From JAEMQF01 sp963850525 (lineage in GTDB: Bacteria; Pseudomonadota; Gammaproteobacteria; Burkholderiales; Burkholderiaceae_C): a stretch of DNA of 64,000 nucleotides. Below are positions 25,178-33,609 of this stretch, in pieces. The stretch is from positions 1,178,001 to 1,242,000 of the forward strand of contig CAWKLQ010000008.1 of assembly GCA_963850525.1 (NCBI GenBank). Direction: 5' to 3'. Position numbers and translations under genes: made by a program. The stretch's first letter is position 1, and every line of letters starts with the position of its first letter. Under the pieces are notes generated by a model, which was not told the DNA's origin, made no database searches, and saw nothing but the letters and a program-made list of their open reading frames with translations.

Positions 25178-25195
25178 CGCCCTCTCAAAAGGGCG
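25178..25195 (+). promoter_or_regulatory. Hairpin in the glgC leader
   Basis: CGCCCT (25178-25183) and AGGGCG (25190-25195) pair around a six-base loop, about 40 nt before the glgC start. It is the only clear structure in the 287-nt divergent spacer between the MFS gene and glgC. A role in leader regulation is speculative. Confidence 0.3.
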
Positions 25196-25235
25196 AGCAA
25201 GCAACCCCACGCGTGACACCAATGGAGGAATGGAG

Positions 25236-26582
25236 ATGGGAAACATGAGCGCAGCACGATCGCACGCGGGAGTCGCCACTTACCGATCGCCGACGGGCTC
25301 GCACGCGAGCTTCCTCGGTGCCCTGTCGCGCAAGACCTACGCGATGGTGCTTGCCGGCGGGCGCGGCACGCGCTTGATGAACCTGACGAATTGGCGCGCC
25401 AAGCCGGCGGTGCCGTTTGCCGGCACTTTGCGCATCATCGATTTCCCTTTGAGCAACTGCATCAACTCCGGGATCCGGCGCGTCAGCGTGCTGACCCAGT
25501 ACAAGGCGCAAAGTCTGATCGCCCACGTCGAGCGCGGTTGGGGCTTCTTGGAATCCGCACTCAATGAATTCATCGACGTCGTTCCCGCGCAGCAGCGCGT
25601 CGGCGACGACTGGTATCGCGGCACTGCCGACGCCGTGTTTCAGAACCTGGACATCTTGCGCGAGGCCGAGCCGGAGTACGTGCTCGTCCTGGCCGGCGAC
25701 CACGTCTACAAGATGGACTATGGCGTGATGCTCGCCGAACACATCGAGAGCTGCGCCGACATCACGATCTCGTGCATCGAAGTGCCGGTCGAGCAGGCGA
25801 GCGCCTTCGGCGTGATGGAAGTCGACGCGATGGACCGCGTCGTCGCGTTCCATGAAAAACCGGCGCACCCGACGTGCATTCCGGGCCAGCCGCAGCGCGC
25901 GCTGGCGAGCATGGGCATCTATATTTTCAAGGCGAGTTTCCTCTACGACGTGCTCGGCCGCGACGCTGCGGATACGAACTCGAGCCACGACTTCGGCCAC
26001 GACGTGATCCCGCGTGTACTCGAACTCGCTCGCGTGCACGCGCACCGCTACGCGCGTTCCTGCGTCAACATGGTCGGCGAGAACCCCTACTGGCGCGATG
26101 TGGGCACGGTGGACGCCTACTGGGAAGCGCACATGGACCTGGTGGAGGTGCAGCCGCAACTCAATCTGTACGACGACGATTGGCCCGTGCTGAGCCTGCA
26201 ACGCCAGCTCGCGCCGGCGAAGTTCGTGTTCGACGATTCCGGCCGGCGCGGCATGGCCACCGATTCCGTCGTGTGCAGCGGCTGCATCGTCAGCGGCGCG
26301 ACGGTGCGCCGCTCGTTGCTCGGCTTCAAGGTGCGCGTCGAGGAAGACAGCCTCATCGAAGAATCGGTGATCCTGCCCAACGTGCGCATCGGCCGGGGCG
26401 TGACCTTGCACCGCTGCATCGTCGACAAGGACTGTCAATTGCCCGACGGTTTTTCCGCCGGGATGAACCACGCCCACGACGCGACGCGCTTTCACGTCAC
26501 GGAGCGTGGCATCACGCTGATCACGCCCGACATGCTGGGCCAGGGCTGCCACTCGCTGAGCGACGCACAGTCGTTGCAGTAG
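25236..26582 (+). CDS. glgC: Glucose-1-phosphate adenylyltransferase (ADP-glucose pyrophosphorylase)
   Basis: A 448-residue enzyme making ADP-glucose from ATP and glucose-1-phosphate, the first committed step of glycogen synthesis. The nucleotide-binding 'VLAGGRGTRLMNLTNWRAKP' and 'FPLSNCINSGIRR' motifs, the catalytic 'LAGDHVYKMDY' and the sugar-phosphate site 'GVMEVDAMDRVVAFHEKP' are all present. A left-handed beta-helix follows at the C terminus (SGATVRRSLLG, NVRIGRGVTLHRCIVDKD). ATG 25236 is chosen because GGAGG lies seven bases upstream; in-frame ATGs at 25230 and 25245 are close alternatives. The other glycogen genes are not adjacent. It is followed by a strong hairpin. Confidence 0.96.
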   Translation: MGNMSAARSHAGVATYRSPTGSHASFLGALSRKTYAMVLAGGRGTRLMNLTNWRAKPAVPFAGTLRIIDFPLSNCINSGIRRVSVLTQYKAQSLIAHVERGWGFLESALNEFIDVVPAQQRVGDDWYRGTADAVFQNLDILREAEPEYVLVLAGDHVYKMDYGVMLAEHIESCADITISCIEVPVEQASAFGVMEVDAMDRVVAFHEKPAHPTCIPGQPQRALASMGIYIFKASFLYDVLGRDAADTNSSHDFGHDVIPRVLELARVHAHRYARSCVNMVGENPYWRDVGTVDAYWEAHMDLVEVQPQLNLYDDDWPVLSLQRQLAPAKFVFDDSGRRGMATDSVVCSGCIVSGATVRRSLLGFKVRVEEDSLIEESVILPNVRIGRGVTLHRCIVDKDCQLPDGFSAGMNHAHDATRFHVTERGITLITPDMLGQGCHSLSDAQSLQ

Positions 26583-26607
26583 GGCTCGCCGCAGCTGCCA
26601 CGCCGAT

Positions 26608-26627
26608 GTGCGGCGCACGCGCCGCAC
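26608..26627. terminator. Hairpin terminator between convergent genes
   Basis: A perfect 8-bp stem, GTGCGGCG (26608-26615) with CGCCGCAC (26620-26627), closes a CACG loop in the 58-nt gap between glgC and the convergent small membrane gene. Its position suits bidirectional termination; there is no U-run. Confidence 0.55.
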
Positions 26628-26640
26628 GCATTCACCCGCC

Positions 26641-27060
26641 TCAGCCGGCGGTAGCAGGCTGGCGGTGCATGAACGCCACGAGCACGCCGAGCAACACGAC
26701 GAGCACGCCATCGGCAACGATTTGCCCCATCACCAACGCCCCCGGCAAGGGCTGCACCGCGTAATAAATCATGTAGCCCGGCACGGCGGTCAAGAGCGCG
26801 ACGGTCACGCCGAAACGCAGCCCCTGGCCCAGCCACGGTTTGGCCTCGACGCCACGCGCGTAGATGCGCACGAACGCACCGGCCATCAGCACGTGAGCGA
26901 GCAGCATGAACGGGAAGTAGGCCTGCGAATCGGCTTCGCTGCGATACAGGTTTTGCAGCTTCGCGTAGTGGGCCTGCAGCAGTACGGCGTGCACAACGAA
27001 GCTGCCGAACATCCAAGCAATGAAAGTGGCGAGCCAGGCTATGAGGAATTTCTTGTTCAC
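26641..27060 (-). CDS. Small integral membrane protein, four helices
   Basis: A 139-residue protein starting with GTG at 27060, supported by AAGGAG about eight bases upstream. Four hydrophobic helices are visible: FLIAWLATFIAWMFGSFVV, YFPFMLLAHVLMAGAFV, FGVTVALLTAVPGYMIYY and MGQIVADGVLVVLLGVLVAFM. Short loops hold 'HAVLLQAHYAKLQNLYRSE' after the first helix. I recognise this as a conserved hypothetical membrane protein of proteobacteria without an assigned role. It lies 82 nt downstream of the dienelactone hydrolase gene in the same direction and may share its transcript. Confidence 0.75.
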   Translation of the reverse strand: MNKKFLIAWLATFIAWMFGSFVVHAVLLQAHYAKLQNLYRSEADSQAYFPFMLLAHVLMAGAFVRIYARGVEAKPWLGQGLRFGVTVALLTAVPGYMIYYAVQPLPGALVMGQIVADGVLVVLLGVLVAFMHRQPATAG

Positions 27061-27142
27061 GATTGTCTCCTTCGGTTGAAATGGAACTCTTCCTGTTTCC
27101 ATGATCCTCTGCGGGGGTGGGCTGGACGTCGCCCGGCGCGAC

Positions 27143-27835
27143 TCAATACAGGTGCTTGCCGAAGAAGCTGAACGTGCGGTCCCAGGCGATTTGCGCCCAC
27201 GCCGCGTCGTACTGCGTGATCGGCAGGCGCCGCGGGCCGACCGCGTCTTCGTTCGCGAAGCCATGCTGCGCCAGATAGCGCTGGCCGGTGTAGGCCGCGC
27301 CGGCAGCGCGCAATTTTTCTTCGAGCGCGTCGACTCCAGCGATCGCAAATGCACCGTCTTGCGTCGCCCAATGCGCGAGCAGCGGCGCCTTGATCTTCGA
27401 CGCATCGACAAATTCGAGCGGCGGGTAGCCGTACCAGACGACGCCGGCACTCGCCTCGGGCACCATCACGAGCGAAAGCACCGTCAAAGCGCCGCCCATG
27501 CAAAAGCCGGTGACACCGACTTGCCGCGCGCGCCCTTTCAGGTACTGCACCGCGCCGCGCACGTCTTGCGACGCGGCGTCGCCGAAGTTCAGGCCGGACA
27601 TCAAGTGGTGCGCTTCTTCGGCCTGCACGGTCGACTTGCCGCGGTACAGGTCGGGAACGAGGGCGATGTAGCCAGCCGCGGCAAACCGATCGGCGACGCC
27701 GCGGATCTGGTCGTTCAGACCCCACCATTCCTGGATCACGACAACTCCCGGTGCGCCCGAGGCTTGCGCAGGCTCGGCGAGGTAGCCCTGAACGATTTGC
27801 CCGTCGGGGCGTTTGAAGCTGACCGTGGTTCCCAT
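27143..27835 (-). CDS. Dienelactone hydrolase family protein
   Basis: A 230-residue alpha/beta hydrolase. The nucleophile Cys112 lies in 'GFCMGGAL', with Asp160 ('TQDGAF') and His191 ('QHGFAN') completing the Cys-Asp-His triad of the family. The N-terminal 'VVVIQEWWGLNDQIR' segment is also typical. The prototype opens dienelactones in the chlorocatechol pathway, but no catechol genes are nearby and many members act on other esters, so the substrate is open. The enzyme has no signal peptide and is cytosolic. It is followed in the same direction by the small membrane protein. Confidence 0.9.
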   Translation of the reverse strand: MGTTVSFKRPDGQIVQGYLAEPAQASGAPGVVVIQEWWGLNDQIRGVADRFAAAGYIALVPDLYRGKSTVQAEEAHHLMSGLNFGDAASQDVRGAVQYLKGRARQVGVTGFCMGGALTVLSLVMVPEASAGVVWYGYPPLEFVDASKIKAPLLAHWATQDGAFAIAGVDALEEKLRAAGAAYTGQRYLAQHGFANEDAVGPRRLPITQYDAAWAQIAWDRTFSFFGKHLY

Positions 27836-27975
27836 GCGGTTCTCCTGTGGAGGCGGTTCATCGAGGTCGAGGCCCGCAGTAGAGGCCAGGCGGGGTACAG
27901 CGTCAAGCGGGCTTGCCCCGAGTCGAACCGACCGGTCGGCGCGTCAGGCTCAAGCGCCCAGGCGCCGCGCGGAGA

Positions 27976-28436
27976 TCAATCGCCCGGGATGTACGGTGGA
28001 TGCAATTGCACTGGTTTGGCCGAGCGGCCCCGGAGGCGAATGTTGAGCATTTCCACCGTCACCGAAAACGCCATCGCAAAGTACACATAACCCTTGGGCA
28101 CATGGTGGTCGAAGCCCTCGGCCACCAGCACCGAGCCGACGACGAGCAGGAACGACAGCGCGAGCATCTTGATCGTCGGGTGGTCGGAGACGAAGCGCCC
28201 GATCGGGCCGGCGAAGACCATCATCAGCGCCACCGATGCGATCACCGCGGCGACCATCACCGCGACGTTGTCGACCATGCCCACCGCGGTAATGATCGAA
28301 TCGAGCGAGAACACCATGTCCATTTGTCCACGAGGATCGAGATGAAGATGATGTTGTCGATGCCCAGCACGAGTTCGAGCGCGGTGAGCGTGGCAAAGGC
28401 GATCCATGCCTGGGGGTCTGTGAGCAGTTCGAGCAT
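27976..28436 (-). pseudogene. TerC-family membrane protein gene with internal deletion
   Basis: Reading from ATG 28436, the first 36 or so residues match the TerC N terminus (MLELLTDPQAWIAFATLTAL, then LGIDNIIFISILVDK). Near 28318-28330 the sequence jumps to the family's later segment 'MDMVFSLDSIITAVGM' in a different frame and continues correctly to the end (PKGYVYFAMAFSVTVEMLN). The roughly 90-110 residues normally between these points, holding several membrane helices, are missing and the frame is broken. The gene is therefore an inactivated remnant. In-frame restart within the 3' part would give only the last three helices. TerC proteins are implicated in metal (Mn) export. Confidence 0.85.
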
Positions 28437-28607
28437 CGGTGGGCGACTTGAAGCCGGCGAAGTGATGAATCAGTGCACGCCACCCTCGGAGCGGCGCCTT
28501 GGTTCGCAGGATTCTTGCCCAAACGCGCGCAGCCCTGGGGGCGGCCGCAAACCGCTGACTTTGGGCGGCTGGCGTAGAGTCAGGCACCGACAGCCAGCCC
28601 CGGGCCA

Positions 28608-29699
28608 ATGAAAACCTACGCCATCGCAACCATTCCCGGAGACGGCATCGGCAAGGAAGTGATCCCCGCCGGGCGTGAAGTGCTCGAGCAACTGGCCCGC
28701 ACCCACCCCACACTCGCCTTCGAATTCGAGAACTTCGCCTGGGGCGGCGACCACTACCGTGCGCACGGCGTGATGATGCCCGAGAACGGTCTGGACGCGC
28801 TGCGCGGCAAGGACGCGATTCTGTTCGGCTCGGCCGGCGACCCCGACATCCCGGACCACATCACGCTGTGGGGTCTGCGCCTGAAGATCTGCCAGGGCTT
28901 CGACCAGTACGCGAACGTGCGGCCGACGCGCATCTTGCCCGGCATCGACGCGCCATTGAAGCGTTGCCGGCGCGAAGACCTGGACTGGGTCATCGTTCGC
29001 GAAAACACCGAAGGCGAATACGCCGGCGCCGGCGGGCGCGTGCACCAGGGGCAGGCGATCGAAGCCGCGACCGACGTGACGCTGATGACGCGTGCCGGCG
29101 TGCAGCGCATCCTGCGCTACGCCTTCCAGCTCGCGCGCTCGCGGCCGCGCAAGCGACTCACCGTCGTCACCAAGTCGAACGCGCAGCGCCACGCGATGGT
29201 GATGTGGGACCAGATTGCACGCGAAGTCGCGCAAGAGTTCCCCGACGTGAGTTGGGACAAGGAACTCGTCGACGCGATGACGGCGCGCATGGTCAACCGG
29301 CCGGCGAGCATCGACACCGTGGTCGCGACGAATCTGCACGCCGACATCCTGAGCGACCTGGCCGCCGCGCTGGCCGGCAGCCTGGGGCTGGCACCCACCG
29401 GCAACATCGACCCGGAGCGTCGTTACCCATCGATGTTCGAGCCCATTCACGGCTCGGCGTTCGACATCATGGGCAAAGGCCTGGCGAATCCGCTGGGAAC
29501 GTTCTGGTCGCTCGTGATGCTGCTCGAACACCTGGGCGAGGCGGCTTGCGCCCGGCAAATGATGGCGGCGATCGAAGCCGTGACCGCGAACCCTGCCCTG
29601 CACACGCGCGATCTCGGCGGCAGCGCGACGACCGCACAGGTCACTGCGGCCGTTTGTCTCTGGCTGCGGGCGAACCCGGTGGCGCGAGTTCGCACATGA
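28608..29699 (+). CDS. ttuC: Tartrate dehydrogenase / D-malate dehydrogenase family (isopropylmalate dehydrogenase-like)
   Basis: A 363-residue NAD-dependent hydroxyacid dehydrogenase-decarboxylase. It begins 'YAIATIPGDGIGKEV' and carries the substrate-binding run 'GFDQYANVRPTRILPG', the 'VRENTEGEYAGAGGR' loop, the catalytic Lys in 'TVVTKSNAQR', the metal-binding 'DIVVATNLHADILSD'-type motif (TVVATNLHADILSDL) and 'FEPIHGSAFDIMGKG'. The 'NVRPTRILPG' and 'GEYAGAGG' forms match tartrate/D-malate dehydrogenases (TtuC/DmlA) rather than LeuB. The next gene encodes a Bug receptor for organic anions, which supports a role in carboxylic-acid use. ttuC is a best-fit symbol; the substrate needs assay. 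Confidence 0.85.
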   Translation: MKTYAIATIPGDGIGKEVIPAGREVLEQLARTHPTLAFEFENFAWGGDHYRAHGVMMPENGLDALRGKDAILFGSAGDPDIPDHITLWGLRLKICQGFDQYANVRPTRILPGIDAPLKRCRREDLDWVIVRENTEGEYAGAGGRVHQGQAIEAATDVTLMTRAGVQRILRYAFQLARSRPRKRLTVVTKSNAQRHAMVMWDQIAREVAQEFPDVSWDKELVDAMTARMVNRPASIDTVVATNLHADILSDLAAALAGSLGLAPTGNIDPERRYPSMFEPIHGSAFDIMGKGLANPLGTFWSLVMLLEHLGEAACARQMMAAIEAVTANPALHTRDLGGSATTAQVTAAVCLWLRANPVARVRT

Positions 29700-29709
29700 G
29701 CGCACCATC

Positions 29710-29737
29710 CGTCATCCCGGCGAAAATCGGGATGACG
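29710..29737. repeat. Short palindromic repeat (GTCATCCCGG type)
   Basis: CGTCATCCCG (29710-29719) and CGGGATGACG (29728-29737) form a 10-bp perfect stem with an 8-base loop, in the 54-nt gap between the dehydrogenase and tctC genes. A sequence of the same style is found at 63079-63098. Dispersed hairpins of this form are common in many proteobacterial genomes; here it may act as a transcript-stabilising or attenuating element. Confidence 0.6.
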
Positions 29738-29753
29738 CCAAGGAGTAGAACCC

Positions 29754-30704
29754 ATGAACCCGATCCTCATCGCCACGCTGGTGCTGGCCACGGCCACGCT
29801 CACCCCCGCACACGCCCAGCCCTGCCCCGACAAGAGCCTGATGTATTGGCAGGCGTTCCCGCCCGGCGGCGAATCTGACCTGTCCGCGCGCCACCAGCAG
29901 GTGGTGCTGAAGAAAAAGTGCCCGGCGATCGACACCGTCATCCAGTACAAGGCGGGCGCCGGCGGCGCGCTGCTCTGGAGCACGCTGAACACGCTGCCCG
30001 GCGACGGTGTGAACATCGCAGGCGTGAACCTGCCGCACATGGTGTTGCAGCCGATGGAAGGGCAGGTTCAGTACAAGACGGAAGACGTGACGCCGGTGTA
30101 CTGGTTTCACTACACGCCCGACGCGCTTGTCGTTCCCGAAGCCAGCGCGCTGAAAAATTTCGCCGACTTCGTGAAAGCCGCCAAAGCGCAACCCGAGAAA
30201 CTCAACCTCGGCGGCTCGGGCCTGAACTCGGCAAACCACGCAGCGCACCAGCGTTTGAACCAGGCCTTCGGCGTGAAGACGACTTACGTGCCATTCAAGG
30301 GGACCGGCGACATGACGATGGCCGTGCTCGGCGGCCACGTCGACGGCAGCATGACCTACACCGCGTTCGCGATCAACAACAAGACCAAGGTGCGCGCGCT
30401 CGCCGTCGCGATGGACTCGCGCCACCCGCTCATGCCCGACGTGCCCACGTTCAAGGAACTGGGCGTCGATTGGGTCGACGGCGCGTACCGCGGTATCGGC
30501 GTCCCGAAATCGACGCCGCCTGACGCGCGCAAGCGCCTGTCCGATCTTTGGGCGCAGCTCAACGCCGACCCCGAGATGAAAGAGCTCGCCGCGAAGAGCG
30601 GGTTCGAGCTCGTCAATGTAGGCGTGGACCGCATGGACGCGTTCATGAAGGAACGCATCAAGGTCTACAGTGACGTAGGCAAGCAAATGGGCCTCGGCAA
30701 ATAA
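29754..30704 (+). CDS. Tripartite tricarboxylate transporter substrate-binding protein (Bug/TctC family)
   Basis: A 316-residue periplasmic receptor with a signal peptide (LIATLVLATATLTPAHAQ). The Bug fold is shown by 'FPPGGESDLSARHQQ', 'YKAGAGGALLWST', 'VVPEASALKNFADFVKAA', 'GGSGLNSANHAAHQRL', 'TYVPFKGTGDMTMAVLGGHV' and 'PDVPTFKELGVDW'. A ribosome site (AAGGAG) precedes the ATG. Bug receptors bind carboxylates or amides with micromolar affinity and are very numerous in Burkholderiales, usually without adjacent TctAB genes, as here. It follows the tartrate-type dehydrogenase, so its ligand may be a tartrate-like acid; that is inference. Confidence 0.92.
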   Translation: MNPILIATLVLATATLTPAHAQPCPDKSLMYWQAFPPGGESDLSARHQQVVLKKKCPAIDTVIQYKAGAGGALLWSTLNTLPGDGVNIAGVNLPHMVLQPMEGQVQYKTEDVTPVYWFHYTPDALVVPEASALKNFADFVKAAKAQPEKLNLGGSGLNSANHAAHQRLNQAFGVKTTYVPFKGTGDMTMAVLGGHVDGSMTYTAFAINNKTKVRALAVAMDSRHPLMPDVPTFKELGVDWVDGAYRGIGVPKSTPPDARKRLSDLWAQLNADPEMKELAAKSGFELVNVGVDRMDAFMKERIKVYSDVGKQMGLGK

Positions 30705-30719
30705 CACGCCGACCCGCGC

Positions 30720-30740
30720 TGCCGGCAACGTACGCCGGCA
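30720..30740 (+). terminator. Hairpin after the tctC gene
   Basis: TGCCGGC (30720-30726) and GCCGGCA (30734-30740) form a 7-bp perfect stem with a 7-base loop, 16 bases after the stop. It probably ends the dehydrogenase-tctC transcript; no U-run follows. Confidence 0.45.
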
Positions 30741-30926
30741 CGTCGCGCGCAAGTTCCGGCACTTTTGGGCAGATGTTGCCGGCGTGTCGCACCGTCGCGC
30801 CTTCTTGAATCCGTCCTGACCTTTGCTGACAGTCTGCAGCGCCAGGCACGCCCATCATGGGCGCCGCTGCCGCTTCGGCCTGCCCGGCCGGAACCCGCGG
30901 CGCACTCACTTTCCCAGAGGTGCCCC

Positions 30927-32378
30927 ATGTCATGGATGCTCGTTCCGGATAACCCAGCGCTGTCGGCGCTGATCCTCGGGTTCATCGCCGTCGTGTTTCT
31001 CTATGCCGCACGCACCCCCGTGCACGGCATGCTGGCGGCGTGCTCGCGCGTCGCGGCGGGCAGCCTGCGCGTGGGCGGCAAATGGCTGTCGAGCGCCGCC
31101 CACGCCTTGCGCGAGCGCAACAAGTACGTGCTGCTCGCGCAGGCGCGCAAAGGCGTCGAGCAGGAAATCGAGCGCGAGTTCGAGCGCGTCACCGTGATGG
31201 TGCGGCGCGACCTGGGCGGCTACCCCGCGTTGCAGCGCCGCCTGCTCGACGAGCTGACGCGAATCGAAGACGACTACAAGAAGTGCGGCGAGGTCCCGCC
31301 GCCGCCGCCCGATTGGGTGAAGGCGACCGAGACGATCGCCTCCATCAAGAACATGGGCGACCCGCTGACGCAGAAGATCCTGGAAGACATTTCCAAATCG
31401 ATGGGGCCGATTTACGACAAGGTGGTCGGCGAGTACCGGCGCTCGTATGAGCAGCGCCACAAAATCCTCGCCGGCTTCATGCCGTTCTGGCGTTCCCTCG
31501 AGCAGACGCTCACCAAGGTCGACGCGAGCCTCACCGGCATGCAAGACGGCGCGCAGCGCATCGACGGCCTGATGGGCAAGTACCAGGAAATCGCGAAGTC
31601 GTCGGAGAAAATGGAACACGCGCTCACCGCCTCGGCGTCGAGCCAGTTTTTCATCGCCGGCCTCGTGCTCGTGATCGCGCTGGGCGGCGCCTTCGTCAAC
31701 TTCTGGTTGATCCAGCGCCCGATGTCAGCGATGGTGGGCGCGGGCGAATACCTGATCGGCAACCTCGAGGTCTCGCACATCGCGGCGCTCGTGATCATCC
31801 TGATCGAGTCGGCGATGGGCCTGTTCCTGCTGGAGACGCTGCGCATCACGCACCTGTTTCCCGCCATCAACACGATGCAAGACAAGATGCGCCGATCCCT
31901 GATGTGGGTGTTCTTCACGATCCTGCTGATCCTGGCCGGCGTCGAAGTCGGGCTGGCGGTGATGCGCGACCAGATCATCCTGGCCGACCTCGCCTTCAAG
32001 CGCGACCTCGGTGGCTCGGCCGGCGGGGTGGTGGCGCAAGCCGCTGCCGACCTGGGCTGGATGCAAAAGGTGCCTGTGGCCGGGCAGATGATCCTCGGCT
32101 TCATCCTGCCGTTTGCGCTCGCCTTCGTGGGGCTGCCGCTGGAGAACTTCGTGCACTCGGCGCGCACCGTGATCGGTGCCCTGCTCGTGTTCGTGCTGCA
32201 CGCGCTCAGCATCGCACTGCGCATCGCCTCGAACATCTTTCGCCAGCTCGGCAAAGCGCTGGCGCTGTTGTTCGACGCCGTGATCTTCCTGCCGCTGGGC
32301 GTGGAGCGCCTCATCAAGTCGCGCGGCACAGTTCCCACGACGACGCCCGCGCCACGTGCCCACGGGCGTGCGTCATGA
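30927..32378 (+). CDS. Polytopic membrane protein of unknown function, partner of a VWA lipoprotein
   Basis: A 483-residue protein; ATG 30927 has AGAGG six bases upstream and gives 'MSWMLVPDNPALSALILG'. One N-terminal helix (about 10-27) is followed by a long charged, probably coiled-coil cytosolic region (about 45-235, with 'RKGVEQEIEREFERVTVMV' and a polyproline 'EVPPPPPDWVKA'). Five further helices follow between about 245 and 445 (for example SQFFIAGLVLVIALGGAF, AALVIILIESAMGLFLLE, SLMWVFFTILLILAGVE). I do not recognise a named family. Its stop overlaps the ATG of the VWA lipoprotein gene by four bases, so the two products are made together and probably form a complex across the membrane. 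Confidence 0.8.
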   Translation: MSWMLVPDNPALSALILGFIAVVFLYAARTPVHGMLAACSRVAAGSLRVGGKWLSSAAHALRERNKYVLLAQARKGVEQEIEREFERVTVMVRRDLGGYPALQRRLLDELTRIEDDYKKCGEVPPPPPDWVKATETIASIKNMGDPLTQKILEDISKSMGPIYDKVVGEYRRSYEQRHKILAGFMPFWRSLEQTLTKVDASLTGMQDGAQRIDGLMGKYQEIAKSSEKMEHALTASASSQFFIAGLVLVIALGGAFVNFWLIQRPMSAMVGAGEYLIGNLEVSHIAALVIILIESAMGLFLLETLRITHLFPAINTMQDKMRRSLMWVFFTILLILAGVEVGLAVMRDQIILADLAFKRDLGGSAGGVVAQAAADLGWMQKVPVAGQMILGFILPFALAFVGLPLENFVHSARTVIGALLVFVLHALSIALRIASNIFRQLGKALALLFDAVIFLPLGVERLIKSRGTVPTTTPAPRAHGRAS

Positions 32379-33037
32379 AGCGCGCGCTGCGTCTCGCGCT
32401 GGCTGCGCTGTCGATCGCTCTGTTCACTTCCGGCTGCGGCGAACAGGGTGGCAACCAGCGCGCCGTCTACATGCTGCTCGACACCTCGGGCACCTACTCG
32501 CAGGAAGTCGATAAGGCGCAATACGTCGTCAACTGGCTGATCGGCACGCTCAACCCCGGCGACACGCTCGCCGTGGCGCGCGTCAAGAGTCGCTCCTTCA
32601 GCGAGAAGGACATCATCGCCAAAGCGACCTTCGTGAAAGACCCGCTGCAAGTGAACCAGCAGAAAAAGGCACTGCGCGACAAGCTCTCGGCACTGCGCGA
32701 GCAGACCAAGGGCGGCAGCGCCTACACCGACATCACCGGCGGCATGCTGCAGGCGGCCGAATTCCTGCACGAGACGGGCGCCGGGCGCAAGACGATCCTG
32801 ATCTTCTCCGACATGCAGGAAGAACTCGACAAGCAGACCAAGCGCGACGTGCCGCTGAACCTGGCGGGGATCCGCGTCGTCGCGCTCAACGTCACCAAGC
32901 TCAAGACCGACAACATCGACCCGACGCGCTACACCGGGCGCCTGGACGCGTGGGAAAAGCGCGTCAAGGACGGTGGCGCCGGCTCATGGCGCGTCGTCAA
33001 CGACCTGGAGCGGCTGGACCGGATGTTCCGAGACTGA
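32375..33037 (+). CDS. VWA-domain lipoprotein
   Basis: A 220-residue lipoprotein with lipobox 'FTSGC' (Cys21). The rest is a von Willebrand factor A-like domain: the first metal-site motif is 'LLDTSGTYS' (D36, S38, with Thr instead of Ser at position 40), and 'ILIFSDMQEEL' supplies the later Asp and the 'SD' strand end. The remaining strands and helices (YVVNWLIGTLNPGDTLAVARV, LNLAGIRVVALNVTKL) match the Rossmann-like layout. VWA domains mediate metal-dependent protein contacts. It is coupled by an ATGA overlap to the preceding membrane protein. The pair has no other neighbours that suggest a function, and it ends 43 nt before the second palindromic element. Confidence 0.82.
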   Translation: MKRALRLALAALSIALFTSGCGEQGGNQRAVYMLLDTSGTYSQEVDKAQYVVNWLIGTLNPGDTLAVARVKSRSFSEKDIIAKATFVKDPLQVNQQKKALRDKLSALREQTKGGSAYTDITGGMLQAAEFLHETGAGRKTILIFSDMQEELDKQTKRDVPLNLAGIRVVALNVTKLKTDNIDPTRYTGRLDAWEKRVKDGGAGSWRVVNDLERLDRMFRD

Positions 33038-33609
33038 TACCAATTTGCATTCAATTGCATAGGAATGAAGGTCTGCCCTCGTGCCTTTGCTGCCGTTTGG
33101 CGCGAGCTTCCTGCGAGGGTTGCGACGCCAGGGCGGCGGCGGCGCCCCCGTGCTCCGGCCCACGCTCGCGGGGCACCGTCGAGACGCGCAAAGCGAAGCC
33201 GCGTCAACACGGGATTTGCGCTGCATCGGTTGGCAGACACCGCGAATGGGTCCTGCGCCCGGGGGCACCACCACCGCCCTGCTGTACACGACGGTAGCCT
33301 GCCACGCCTTCGCATGCCGCCCGGGTGCCGGGGTAGGTGGCTTGGGGTATGGGCGCAGGCTCCCATTCGCGGTGTCCTCAACCTGGACAAGAGAACACAG
33401 TGTTGATGGCGCCACGCTTGCAGGCAGATCACGGTGCCCCGCGAGCGTGGGGCCGGAGAACGTACCCCGGGCCACCTGCCCTTTCTCGACCTCTGCACGC
33501 ACGACGGCGCGAACGGCAGCAATGGGCCGAAAGCAAGCGTTCCCAACTCGTCTGTCCTACGCGATTGATACCCAATTCAAATGAGACATGGCTTACAGCG
33601 AGCCACGCC
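33038..33609. other. Convergent intergenic region carrying element copy 2
   Basis: Outside the element the flanks contain AT-richer segments with a shared motif, TGATACCAATTTGCATT near 33036-33052 on the left and TGATACCCAATTCAAAT near 33565-33583 on the right. These look like an imperfect direct repeat of about 15 bases framing the element. No gene was found; the Arg-rich frames crossing the element are rejected. Confidence 0.4.
33081..33528. mobile_element. Nested palindromic element, copy 2 (inverted relative to copy 1)
   Basis: Read on the minus strand, this 448-bp block matches the element at 10377-10823 along its whole length with scattered substitutions. The exact 21-bp and 15-bp inner inverted pairs are kept on both sides. 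The right terminal repeat CGAACGGCAGCAATGGGCC (33510-33528) has one change from copy 1, and the left end (33081-33099) has a few. The asymmetric centre fixes its orientation as inverted. Like copy 1 it lies where two genes converge (VWA lipoprotein and cupin). Confidence 0.75.
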
